Shown piece after piece: positions 30,675 to 40,720 of a stretch of 64,000 nt of DNA. Under the pieces are notes generated by a model. That model saw only the letters and a list, made by a program, of their open reading frames with translations, did not search any database and was not told the DNA's origin. Each line of letters begins with the position of its first letter. The stretch's first letter is position 1. This DNA is from Lantana camara (Eukaryota > Streptophyta > Magnoliopsida > Lamiales > Verbenaceae). Location: assembly GCA_037501455.1 (NCBI GenBank), contig CM074863.1, forward strand, positions 9,172,001-9,236,000, written 5' to 3'. Made by a program: the position numbers and the translations under genes.

Positions 30675-32537
30675 TCAAAGCCATTCTAAAGCTACTCTAA
30701 GTCCCATCTTCTGAAGATGACCTTGGAAAGCTTCTCGACTAAGGGGTTTAGTAAGTGGATCTGCCACGTTCTCTGCTGATGTGACCCTCTCAATTAGCAC
30801 ATCTCCTCTTTTGATAATATCACGGATTAGGTGATACTTCCTCATAATGTGTTTGGTCCGTTGGTGAGATCTTGGTTCTCTTGCTTGAGCAACTGCCCCA
30901 GTGTTGTCACAAAACACAGTAATGGGGTCTTTCATGCTAGGAACAACATTCAACTCTTGAATGAAGTTTCTAATCCAAACACCTTCCTTAGCTGCATCAT
31001 TTGCAGCTAAGTATTCGGCCTCAGTGGTCGAATCTGCAGTGGTTGTTTGCTTGGAACTCTTCCAACTCACTGCTCCGCCGTTTAGGCAGAAAATGTATCC
31101 TGACATTGACTTAAAATCATCTAAGTCAGATGCAAAGCTTGCATCGCAGTATCCTTCGACAGTAAGATCTTTCTGACCTCCGTAAACTAAGAATAAATCT
31201 TTAGTACTTTTCAAGTACTTAAGAATATTCTTCACGGCAGCCCAGTGACCATCTCCAGGGTCAGATTGGAAACGACTCGTTACACTAAGTGCATAAGTCA
31301 CATCCGGTCGAGTACACAACATTGCATACATTATGCTACCTATTGCTGATGCATAAGGTGTATGAGTCATTCTTTCCTTCTCAAGGTTAGTCTTAGGACA
31401 CATCTTCTTTGAAAGACATGTTCCTACACTCATAGGAAGGTTCTTAACCTTTGCTGACTCCATATTGAATCTCTTCAATACTTTGTCAATGTACATCGAC
31501 TGTGATAGTCCTATTAACCTTCTAGATCTATCTCTATAGATTTTAATTCCAAGGATATAGGACGCATCACCAAGATCTTTCATCTCGAATTGGTTCGATA
31601 ACCATAACTTAGTCACTTTCATGTCATCTTTCGAATTCCCAATAAGAAGGATGTCATCAACATAAAGTACTAAGAATTGCACTGAGGTCTCCAATTCCTT
31701 TCTATACACACATGATTCATTCGAAATTTGGATGAAGCCAAAAGCTTTGACCGATTCATCAAATCGAATGTTCCAATTCCTAGAAGCCTGTTTCAATCCA
31801 TAGATTGATCTTTGGAGTTTGCAAACCTTTTGCTCACTCCCACTGAATGTGAAACCTATGGGTTGCTCCATATAAATGTCTTTGTCAATGTCACCATTGA
31901 GAAAGGCAGTTTTCACATCCATTTGCCATATCTCATAGTCATAATATGCAGCAATGGCAAGCATGATCCGAATAGACTTTTGCATTGCAACTGGTGAAAA
32001 GGTTTCATCAAAATCCACGCCGGGTCTCTGAGTGAATCCTTTTGCAACCAGTCTTGCTTTGTAGGCTGCAATGCTTCCATCAACTCCAAGCTTTCTCTTA
32101 AAGATCCATTTGCAACCTATGGGTTTGACCCCATCAGGCAAATCTACCAAGGTCCAAACTTGGTTGGAGTTCATGGAATCCATTTCGGATTTCATAGCTT
32201 CTATCCACTGTTCAGAGTCAGAATCTGAAAGTGCCTCCTCATATGTTAAAGGATCATTATCCTTTTGAGAGATTTCATGGAAGAATCCATACCATCTCTC
32301 CGGCTGTCTAGGAGTACGTTCAGAACGCCTTAGAGGAGGATTTTCGTGTGTATCGAAATTCGTGATTGGTTGTGGTTGATCAGAGTGGGACGTTTCTTCA
32401 GTGGGTGGTGTGGGGTCATTTTGTACTTCTTCTAATTCTATGATCTTGCCCTTCTTTTCTTTAAGGAACGGTTCCTCAAGAAAAGTGGCATTTCTAGAAA
32501 CAAACACCTTTTGTTCAGATTGATCATAGAAGTAGTA
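30675..32537 (-). CDS. Copia array unit 1: reverse transcriptase and RNase H
   Basis: This frame continues gag-pol after an in-frame TGA at 32538-32540; the first Met is at 32507. RT motifs: GCKWIFKRKLGVDG, VDFDETFSPVA, QMDVKTAFLNGD (about residue 195) and YVDDILLIGN (about 280). RNase H: GYCDASFASD (about 453), TTTEAEYLAA, CDNTGAVAQA and RTKHIMRKYHLI. The catalytic Asp residues are visible. It ends 16 bases before the LTR, next to the polypurine tract AAGTGGGAG (complement of 30661-30669). In unit 1 this frame differs from units 2 and 3 by at least one silent or near-silent base (near 32197). Confidence 0.92.
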   Translation of the reverse strand, partial: YYFYDQSEQKVFVSRNATFLEEPFLKEKKGKIIELEEVQNDPTPPTEETSHSDQPQPITNFDTHENPPLRRSERTPRQPERWYGFFHEISQKDNDPLTYEEALSDSDSEQWIEAMKSEMDSMNSNQVWTLVDLPDGVKPIGCKWIFKRKLGVDGSIAAYKARLVAKGFTQRPGVDFDETFSPVAMQKSIRIMLAIAAYYDYEIWQMDVKTAFLNGDIDKDIYMEQPIGFTFSGSEQKVCKLQRSIYGLKQASRNWNIRFDESVKAFGFIQISNESCVYRKELETSVQFLVLYVDDILLIGNSKDDMKVTKLWLSNQFEMKDLGDASYILGIKIYRDRSRRLIGLSQSMYIDKVLKRFNMESAKVKNLPMSVGTCLSKKMCPKTNLEKERMTHTPYASAIGSIMYAMLCTRPDVTYALSVTSRFQSDPGDGHWAAVKNILKYLKSTKDLFLVYGGQKDLTVEGYCDASFASDLDDFKSMSGYIFCLNGGAVSWKSSKQTTTADSTTEAEYLAANDAAKEGVWIRNFIQELNVVPSMKDPITVFCDNTGAVAQAREPRSHQRTKHIMRKYHLIRDIIKRGDVLIERVTSAENVADPLTKPLSREAFQGHLQKMGLRVALEWL

Positions 32538-34595
32538 TCATATGGATTCCTTAGCATAACCTACAAAGTAGCATAAGTTAGAACGAGATTCTAACTTATC
32601 TCCCACTGTCCTCTTCACGTAAGCAGGACAACCCCAAATTCTTAAGTAAGAATAACTAGGGATTTTACCATGCCACATTTCATAGGGCGTTTTAGGGACT
32701 GACTTAGAGGGAACTAGATTCAAAATCTTTGCTGCACTTTCTAGGGCATAACCCCAGAAAGAAGGTGGTAAGTCAGTAAAACTCATCATGGAACGAACCA
32801 TATCAAGTAGGGTTCGATTCCTTCTCTCAGAAACTCCATTAAGTTGAGGAGTTCCCGGAGGAGTCCACTGAGAGATAATCCCATTATCTTTGAGATGATT
32901 AAGGAATTCTTCACTAAGATACTCGTCTCCTCGATCAGATCGAAGTGCTTTGATCTTGTGACCAGTTTGGTTCTCAACCTCCTTTTGAAATTCTAAGAAT
33001 TTCTCAAAAGCTTCAGATTTATACTTCATTAAGTATACATAACCATACCGACTAAAGTCATCAGTAAAGGTTATGAAATACTGATGATTGTTTCTTGTGC
33101 TTACACTAAGCGGTCCACAAACATCAGTATGGATCAAATCCAAAACCTTAGTGGCACGTTCCACAGTTCCTTTAAAAGGAACTTTGGACATTTTTCCTTT
33201 GAGACAGGATTCGCAAGAAGTCAACTCTTTGAGATCATTTTCAGAGAATGATCCTAAAGTGTTTATCTTGCTAATTCTGTTCTTGGAAATGTGTCCTAAT
33301 CTAGCGTGCCATAAGGGAGCTGAAACTTTGTCATCTCTCTTACGCTTTGTTTCTCGTTGTATATTCATAATATTGATATTTTGAGTTAGGTAAAGTCCAT
33401 TACTTAGAGTACCGATGTGAACGGAAGAGTTGTTCCGTTTGATAAAATATTTACCATTCTTAATATAAGTTTCATAACCTTCACAATCTAATATTGGAAC
33501 TGAAATTATATTACGAATAATGCTCGGTACATAAAGGACTTTATTTAATAATAACTCAAAACTACCTAAATCTAATCTAATTGTGCCTAAAGCTCGAGCT
33601 TCAACGTTTGAGCCATCGCCGATCTTCAAGACACATTCTCCTTCTTTGAGTTGTTGGACCTCACTTAGCATCTGTACATCATTACAGATATGAGTTCCAC
33701 AACCGGTATCAAGTACCCAAGAACTAGAATTAATAGAAAGATTTACTTCAACGAGAAAGATACCTTTCTTTAGAGTAGCCTTGTACTCTGGGCAGTTTCT
33801 CCTCCAATGTCCCGCTTTGCCACAATGGAAGCAAACATCCGCTTTCTGATCACGCTTCTTCTTTTGGGCCTTCCCCTTCGAAATGCCACCAGTGGGCCTA
33901 AGGGGTTTCTTCTTCTTCTTTTGGGCTTTCTTGCCCTTACCTTTAGAAGGCCCAGAAGAGGAAGATGGAGCATTCACCATCAAAACCTTATTGTCCTTCT
34001 TGATCGTGCTTTCAGCAGTCACAAGCTGACTAATCAGCTCAGCTACAGTAGCACCAGCATGATTCATGTTGAAGTTAAGGACAAATGGGTTGAATGATGG
34101 TGGGAGCGAAGCTAGCAACAAACCCACTGAAAGTTCATCTTTCAGTGGCATGTCCATGGAAGCAAGTTTCTCAGTAAGGGCAAGAAACTTGAGTCCATAT
34201 TCATGGACACTTGAACCTTCCCTCATTCTCAAGTGGAATAATTCCTTTGAAGTGTTATACCTTGTAACACGTTCATGAGGGCGGTAAAGTTGCTCTAAGT
34301 GGTCGTAAATCTCCCAAGCAAATTCCATGGCCTCATGTTGCCTTTGCAAGTCCGGAGACATGTTAGCCAACATAAGGCAACGGGCTTGGAGATTATCATC
34401 CTTCCACTTCTGAATCGCGTCCCGCTCAACCCGAGTGGGAGCCTCCCCTTCGGGACTAGGCTCCCCTTCGAAGAGAACATAAGTTCTCTTCTCAGAATCT
34501 AAAATGATTTTTAGATTCCTCAGCCAATCAGAATAGTTGGGACCAGTCAACTTGTTTGACTCGAGGATCGATACAAGAGGGTTTTTGGTTGCCAT
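32538..34595 (-). CDS. Copia array unit 1: Gag, protease and integrase
   Basis: 685 codons. Gag N-terminal part (SNKLTGPNYSDWLRNLKIIL) then the zinc knuckle CFHCGKAGHWRRNC (about residues 253-266), protease WVLDTGCGTHICND (about 293), the integrase HHCC region (WHARLGHIS...CESCLKGK) and the DDE core (HTDVCGP about 490, RSDRGDEY about 553, NGVSERRNR about 586). It stops at TGA inside GYAKESI-stop-YYFYDQSEQKVFVSRN, where Copia proteins normally read through with glycine. Unit 1 has Gly at residue 18 (LTGPN) and Gly in NHAGAT, where units 2 and 3 have Val and Ser. Without readthrough no RT is made from this unit. Confidence 0.93.
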   Translation of the reverse strand: MATKNPLVSILESNKLTGPNYSDWLRNLKIILDSEKRTYVLFEGEPSPEGEAPTRVERDAIQKWKDDNLQARCLMLANMSPDLQRQHEAMEFAWEIYDHLEQLYRPHERVTRYNTSKELFHLRMREGSSVHEYGLKFLALTEKLASMDMPLKDELSVGLLLASLPPSFNPFVLNFNMNHAGATVAELISQLVTAESTIKKDNKVLMVNAPSSSSGPSKGKGKKAQKKKKKPLRPTGGISKGKAQKKKRDQKADVCFHCGKAGHWRRNCPEYKATLKKGIFLVEVNLSINSSSWVLDTGCGTHICNDVQMLSEVQQLKEGECVLKIGDGSNVEARALGTIRLDLGSFELLLNKVLYVPSIIRNIISVPILDCEGYETYIKNGKYFIKRNNSSVHIGTLSNGLYLTQNINIMNIQRETKRKRDDKVSAPLWHARLGHISKNRISKINTLGSFSENDLKELTSCESCLKGKMSKVPFKGTVERATKVLDLIHTDVCGPLSVSTRNNHQYFITFTDDFSRYGYVYLMKYKSEAFEKFLEFQKEVENQTGHKIKALRSDRGDEYLSEEFLNHLKDNGIISQWTPPGTPQLNGVSERRNRTLLDMVRSMMSFTDLPPSFWGYALESAAKILNLVPSKSVPKTPYEMWHGKIPSYSYLRIWGCPAYVKRTVGDKLESRSNLCYFVGYAKESI

Positions 34596-36868
34596 TTCAA
34601 AACACGTAGAGAATCACAGAATCTACGACCTAAATGGTAAAACAGAGAACTAGTGAGCACGCTGAATTATAACGATATACAAAAGATAAGGTCTTTAATC
34701 TATTGTAGCTCCCACTGTTTTTCAAAGATCTATAATTCCCAAAGATCTAAGAGGAACACGTTTCCCAATGGGTACTAAGATCCTAGGCATTTTACCTCGA
34801 ACCCACGACTCGCGGACATTCTAAGTAAGAACCCTAGGTAGGTACAACTTACCAATTCTAACACCTTTAGAACTCTTAGTAATTGTTTTTGCATCACCTA
34901 TCTTTCAATATGGACCCACGACTCGTGCGACATCCATATTTACTTAGGCGTTAAGCTAGACCCATCAATCATAAGATCATGACCAAAACTTAGTTTGAAC
35001 GACCCACGACTCGCGGACATCGCCCTTGCTAAAATTGACCACGAAATATTGATCATTTAAAATGATTAATCAGGTAACTAAGAACTAATAAGCTCCACTA
35101 GCTATCCCACGACTCGCGGACAATAACTAGCTTTACTTACTAAACTTAAAACCTATTGATGGAATGCTAGGAATTTAATTCAAAACTTGCATCTCGAATT
35201 AAACACCTATTTGTTCGAAATTAGCTTAATATTTAATGGGAATTTTCGAATCAACCGGAGAGTTGTCCGGTTCGACCTCACCAACATATATGTTATCCAA
35301 TTTTAATAGTCTTGATTAATGCAAGTACACTTAAATGCATTTCAAACAAGCACATAAACAGATAACATGTCCTAGCATGATACTAACATGTAATGATCAT
35401 GGGTTCTACCTATCTTATGCGTGATATGTGGGAGCCACTCCACAATCACAAGTTCTAACATACATGCCACACAAACAGTTCAAATCACATAAGGGAAAGC
35501 AGTAACAAAATACGAGCCCTATCTCTATTACATTTAACAATTGAGATTCCCCTCCCTAACATTTTGAGGGGTCTTCACTTATGGCCTCCTTGTTACTTGA
35601 ATGTGGTCCATCTTACTCCATGGGTGCATTGTCTCCAAAATGAAAATAAAACCTCACCACCTATCTCTACTCTCAAATTACAATAAAAAGAAAAAGACAT
35701 AAAGTAATAAGGCTCAATCTTCATATTGGCCTTAGACAATTACACGGGGCATACCCCGGCCTCAAAAACAGTAATATGGAAAGCCACATAATAAATCACA
35801 TAACAGTACGCACATAAGTGAGGCTCCAACCTCAATTGAAAAACGCAACTATAGGGCTCCAACCCCAATTTAAACCATCCATGTGCATAAATTAAAACCA
35901 TACATAGATCTAAACCCATGATCACCTAACATGCTTTTGCAAGAATTTAAATTTAACCAATAAATTAAAATTCTCGCTTTAAGCTCTAATAGCTTAAAAC
36001 ACGACTTGATGCGAGTCTTATTTATAAAAGTTTTCAATAAATTCCAAATTACCAAAACAAATAAAATTCCAATTAATTTCTGAAAATTAATAATTTTATC
36101 AAGATGTATTTTCCCAAAATATAAACCGTTTCAATTTCTCAAAAATCCCAATTTTAAGTTTTTATTCAAAAATTAAAATAAATATTCAAAAATAAAATTT
36201 TAAAATTAAAATAAAAAATTGGGACTGGATTGCACGAAACACGAAAGGGGGCCGGATCACGAAAACGGGGCCCGTGCGCGAAACGGGGCACAGCGTCGCA
36301 AGCGCGCGCGGACGCGCACAGCAGGCGCGCACAGCGCCCGGCCAAGGCCAGGCGAGAGCGCGCACTGCGCGCGCGTGCCCTGCTGGGCGGTGGGCGGCCA
36401 GTCTCGGCCGCCATGGGCGGCGCGCCCGGGAGGCTCCCGCACAGGCGTGCGGGAGGAGCTGGGAGGCTGGCCGGTCTGTCCCGGTCAGGCCTGGGCGGCG
36501 ACGGGCGGACGGCGTGCGGGAGGGCCTCCCGCGCGGTTGCGGGAGGGTGGCGCGCGAAGCCCGCGCGCGCGACTCCTTCGCGCGCGGGGTTTCGCGTGTT
36601 CATCGTGTTCCGGGCTTTCGTTTCGTGTTTTCGTTCAAAAGCAAAACCAATCCAAGAAATCCAAAAACAGTTTATACAGTTTCAAATCTAAAATTGTTTT
36701 TCAAAATCAAATTTTATAAAAACCAATTTTCAGAAACTTTCAGGAAAAAAAATACAGTTTCGTAATTCAGGCTTTCTAAAACAATTACAAATACTCAATC
36801 GGATCAAGCCTAAGAATTTCTACCAAATTCAGTATAATTGAGACGAATCAGAAACACGATTAACGAGG
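34596..36868 (-). other. Copia array unit 1: long 5' leader with GC-rich island and dispersed repeats
   Basis: This 2.3-kb untranslated leader lies between primer-binding site and gag ATG. CCCACGACTCGCGGACA occurs at 34802, 34915 (variant), 35003 and 35106. A very GC-rich island at about 36230-36600 contains CGCGCG runs and CGGGAGG units and differs in length among the three units. ORFs over the island on both strands look compositional and are not called as genes. Confidence 0.75.
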
Positions 36869-36882
36869 TGGCTCTGATACCA
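36869..36882 (-). other. Primer-binding site, initiator tRNA-Met, unit 1
   Basis: On the minus strand TGGTATCAGAGCCA follows the LTR after two bases and matches the complement of the 3' end of initiator tRNA-Met, as in most plant Copia elements. Equivalent sites: 45019-45032 and 53213-53226. Confidence 0.9.
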
Positions 36883-36884
36883 CT

Positions 36885-38841
36885 TGTTGGAAAACACGAA
36901 TCAGAAAGCAGCGGAATTTAAAAAAAAATTTCCCAACAAAAGGACCTTGAACTCGCAATCGTGTAACCAAATTCGTAAAGATAGAAAACTTACTTTTCTT
37001 TTATTCTTTCTTGAAGCGTTTCAAGCCACCCAAGAACGCTCTTCTCGCGGCTTGATCCCCTCTCCTTGGTAAAACTCGAATCTTCAAACTTCTAACTTGA
37101 AGTCTCTAGAGAAAGTCCACCAACTTGATCACAATCTAACTAGTAAGGATGCTAGTTCTCTAGTTAGTGTTTAGGCTTAACCTAGGGTTTAATTTAATCT
37201 TGGAGAAAGGAAGGTGTTCAACACATGAACCAAGAATTGTCAATTAGCTCTAAAGGGGAGCATGAGCTCCCCTATATATAGGAAAGGGGAGGGGCGGCCG
37301 AACCTAGTCCTAATGGACAAAGGATTTGGTCCCTCTCTCTCCTATTACTTGATCATCAAGTATTTTCCAACTTTGACTTTGAATTCTAATTCTAGTCAAC
37401 TTTTAAGAGAGCTAAAAATATCCAAACTATTTTTGGATAATTTTATACTTTATTTATTATAAAATAAATAACTTATTTTTATCTAATTAATTAATTCGTA
37501 ATTAATTAACTAGATTATTTTCTCCAAAATTAGACTTTCTTTTTAATTCAAAATTAAACCAAAGTCTATTAAATAATTAACTAATTAATTATTTAATATA
37601 TATATAATATATATATATTTATACACACGTGTGTGACACGTGTCACAGTGACACGTGTCACTCACGTGAGCCACACGTGTGAATTCACACGTGTGGAACC
37701 CTCTTGGCCCGATTAACTCGTTTAATCATTTTCAAGCCTCAACTCATGTAACCAAGTTGTTGTGTGTGACCCTCTAGGTTCTCAATTCAATTAGCAGTGA
37801 CCCTAATTAATTAATTCACTAATTAATTAATCAGTCCACAGATTAAACGACCATAGTCTAGCAACAGGTGTTTAACCCCTAGCTGAATTGGAATGTTCGG
37901 ATTCGACAGAACCTTTAAGTCATTGATTCATGTGAGATACAATCCTCCTACTTACTATCTCTCAACCAAGATCTAGGGCAAGGGAATAATCAGAACCCTA
38001 ATAATCCGGTCTTAAAGCTAAGTGCATTTCATATCCATTTGATCTCAATCCAAGAAACACTTTTCTTGATGTCTTGATCTACTGCCTTGGCCAAGGACTC
38101 CATATGGCATATGAATGACTTATACAATAAGAGATCACCTTGCAAATGCAAGTGTAGGTCCTATCTTGATTCTCATTCACTTTCATGAATCACTTGTGCA
38201 GCCCCAGCATAAGCCTTGAATCAGTTGTCTAAGGCGACACCCTTTAAAGCTTATACCAAAGACTACAGAGTTAACTCATAAAGTGACAAGGAACCTCAAG
38301 TCTAAGGATCAATTAATCACATCAATGACTCGTGAGATATTTCCTAATCTGGAAGTTTCCATTTCCTGAAATAGAAACTTCCTTTCCCATTTAGGAATGT
38401 TCTCACACGGGGCACCTCAGTGAACTTACTTATTAAAGTAAGCACCCTCATGTATCACGCACGTATCAACTATACACTTTGCACCTCCATGAAACAAGGT
38501 GGTCCTTCTTAAGGGCGTGATCCCACAAGCAAGCCTTAGAGGAGTCAGGTTGACACTCCCACTGTCTGTAGGACTCATCGGCTTGGAGTATTTTACTAAT
38601 CATGACTTATTTGATATAGGGCTCGTTTCATGAACCATTTCACCTAAATGGTAGAGTCCTAAAGTCATCAGGATTAGGGGAGTTCTCATACATGCACAGC
38701 TAAAGTAAACGCATACCAAACAAGAGCATATAAAGAAGTGTTGCCTCAATTCGTTATTTTATTCAAAGATTGTCTGTGATTACAATAAGGAAAAGTACAA
38801 AGCGGATATACAATCGGCTTTCTAGGGCACTATTCCTAACA
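36885..38841 (-). repeat. Copia array LTR 2
   Basis: Its left part (+ coordinates) carries A9T3 after GGAATTT, CGCTCTTC and TAAAACTCG, all shared only with LTR 3. Apart from one base in LTR 3 I saw no difference between them. It serves as the 5' LTR of unit 1 and the 3' LTR of unit 2 in the minus sense. Confidence 0.93.
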
Positions 38842-38857
38842 ATCTCCCACTTGCCCG

Positions 38858-40720
38858 TCAAAGCCATTCTAAAGCTACTCTAAGTCCCATCTTCTGAAGA
38901 TGACCTTGGAAAGCTTCTCGACTAAGGGGTTTAGTAAGTGGATCTGCCACGTTCTCTGCTGATGTGACCCTCTCAATTAGCACATCTCCTCTTTTGATAA
39001 TATCACGGATTAGGTGATACTTCCTCATAATGTGTTTGGTCCGTTGGTGAGATCTTGGTTCTCTTGCTTGAGCAACTGCCCCAGTGTTGTCACAAAACAC
39101 AGTAATGGGGTCTTTCATGCTAGGAACAACATTCAACTCTTGAATGAAGTTTCTAATCCAAACACCTTCCTTAGCTGCATCATTTGCAGCTAAGTATTCG
39201 GCCTCAGTGGTCGAATCTGCAGTGGTTGTTTGCTTGGAACTCTTCCAACTCACTGCTCCGCCGTTTAGGCAGAAAATGTATCCTGACATTGACTTAAAAT
39301 CATCTAAGTCAGATGCAAAGCTTGCATCGCAGTATCCTTCGACAGTAAGATCTTTCTGACCTCCGTAAACTAAGAATAAATCTTTAGTACTTTTCAAGTA
39401 CTTAAGAATATTCTTCACGGCAGCCCAGTGACCATCTCCAGGGTCAGATTGGAAACGACTCGTTACACTAAGTGCATAAGTCACATCCGGTCGAGTACAC
39501 AACATTGCATACATTATGCTACCTATTGCTGATGCATAAGGTGTATGAGTCATTCTTTCCTTCTCAAGGTTAGTCTTAGGACACATCTTCTTTGAAAGAC
39601 ATGTTCCTACACTCATAGGAAGGTTCTTAACCTTTGCTGACTCCATATTGAATCTCTTCAATACTTTGTCAATGTACATCGACTGTGATAGTCCTATTAA
39701 CCTTCTAGATCTATCTCTATAGATTTTAATTCCAAGGATATAGGACGCATCACCAAGATCTTTCATCTCGAATTGGTTCGATAACCATAACTTAGTCACT
39801 TTCATGTCATCTTTCGAATTCCCAATAAGAAGGATGTCATCAACATAAAGTACTAAGAATTGCACTGAGGTCTCCAATTCCTTTCTATACACACATGATT
39901 CATTCGAAATTTGGATGAAGCCAAAAGCTTTGACCGATTCATCAAATCGAATGTTCCAATTCCTAGAAGCCTGTTTCAATCCATAGATTGATCTTTGGAG
40001 TTTGCAAACCTTTTGCTCACTCCCACTGAATGTGAAACCTATGGGTTGCTCCATATAAATGTCTTTGTCAATGTCACCATTGAGAAAGGCAGTTTTCACA
40101 TCCATTTGCCATATCTCATAGTCATAATATGCAGCAATGGCAAGCATGATCCGAATAGACTTTTGCATTGCAACTGGTGAAAAGGTTTCATCAAAATCCA
40201 CGCCGGGTCTCTGAGTGAATCCTTTTGCAACCAGTCTTGCTTTGTAGGCTGCAATGCTTCCATCAACTCCAAGCTTTCTCTTAAAGATCCATTTGCAACC
40301 TATGGGTTTGACCCCATCAGGCAAATCTACCAAGGTCCAAACTTGGTTGGAGTTCATGGAATCCATTTCGGATTTCATGGCTTCTATCCACTGTTCAGAG
40401 TCAGAATCTGAAAGTGCCTCCTCATATGTTAAAGGATCATTATCCTTTTGAGAGATTTCATGGAAGAATCCATACCATCTCTCCGGCTGTCTAGGAGTAC
40501 GTTCAGAACGCCTTAGAGGAGGATTTTCGTGTGTATCGAAATTCGTGATTGGTTGTGGTTGATCAGAGTGGGACGTTTCTTCAGTGGGTGGTGTGGGGTC
40601 ATTTTGTACTTCTTCTAATTCTATGATCTTGCCCTTCTTTTCTTTAAGGAACGGTTCCTCAAGAAAAGTGGCATTTCTAGAAACAAACACCTTTTGTTCA
40701 GATTGATCATAGAAGTAGTA
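38858..40720 (-). CDS. Copia array unit 2: reverse transcriptase and RNase H
   Basis: Same domain order as unit 1, with YVDDILLIGN intact; first Met at 40690, frame open from the TGA at 40721-40723. The base near 40380 has the unit 2/3 form (CATGGCTTCT on the + strand). Confidence 0.92.
   Translation of the reverse strand, partial: YYFYDQSEQKVFVSRNATFLEEPFLKEKKGKIIELEEVQNDPTPPTEETSHSDQPQPITNFDTHENPPLRRSERTPRQPERWYGFFHEISQKDNDPLTYEEALSDSDSEQWIEAMKSEMDSMNSNQVWTLVDLPDGVKPIGCKWIFKRKLGVDGSIAAYKARLVAKGFTQRPGVDFDETFSPVAMQKSIRIMLAIAAYYDYEIWQMDVKTAFLNGDIDKDIYMEQPIGFTFSGSEQKVCKLQRSIYGLKQASRNWNIRFDESVKAFGFIQISNESCVYRKELETSVQFLVLYVDDILLIGNSKDDMKVTKLWLSNQFEMKDLGDASYILGIKIYRDRSRRLIGLSQSMYIDKVLKRFNMESAKVKNLPMSVGTCLSKKMCPKTNLEKERMTHTPYASAIGSIMYAMLCTRPDVTYALSVTSRFQSDPGDGHWAAVKNILKYLKSTKDLFLVYGGQKDLTVEGYCDASFASDLDDFKSMSGYIFCLNGGAVSWKSSKQTTTADSTTEAEYLAANDAAKEGVWIRNFIQELNVVPSMKDPITVFCDNTGAVAQAREPRSHQRTKHIMRKYHLIRDIIKRGDVLIERVTSAENVADPLTKPLSREAFQGHLQKMGLRVALEWL

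Noticed and set aside
36166..36765. Arg/Ala/Pro-rich ORFs of 140-165 codons on both strands in the Copia leader GC island
   Set aside because: Open frames arise from lack of stops in GC-rich DNA; lengths change between units with out-of-frame indels.
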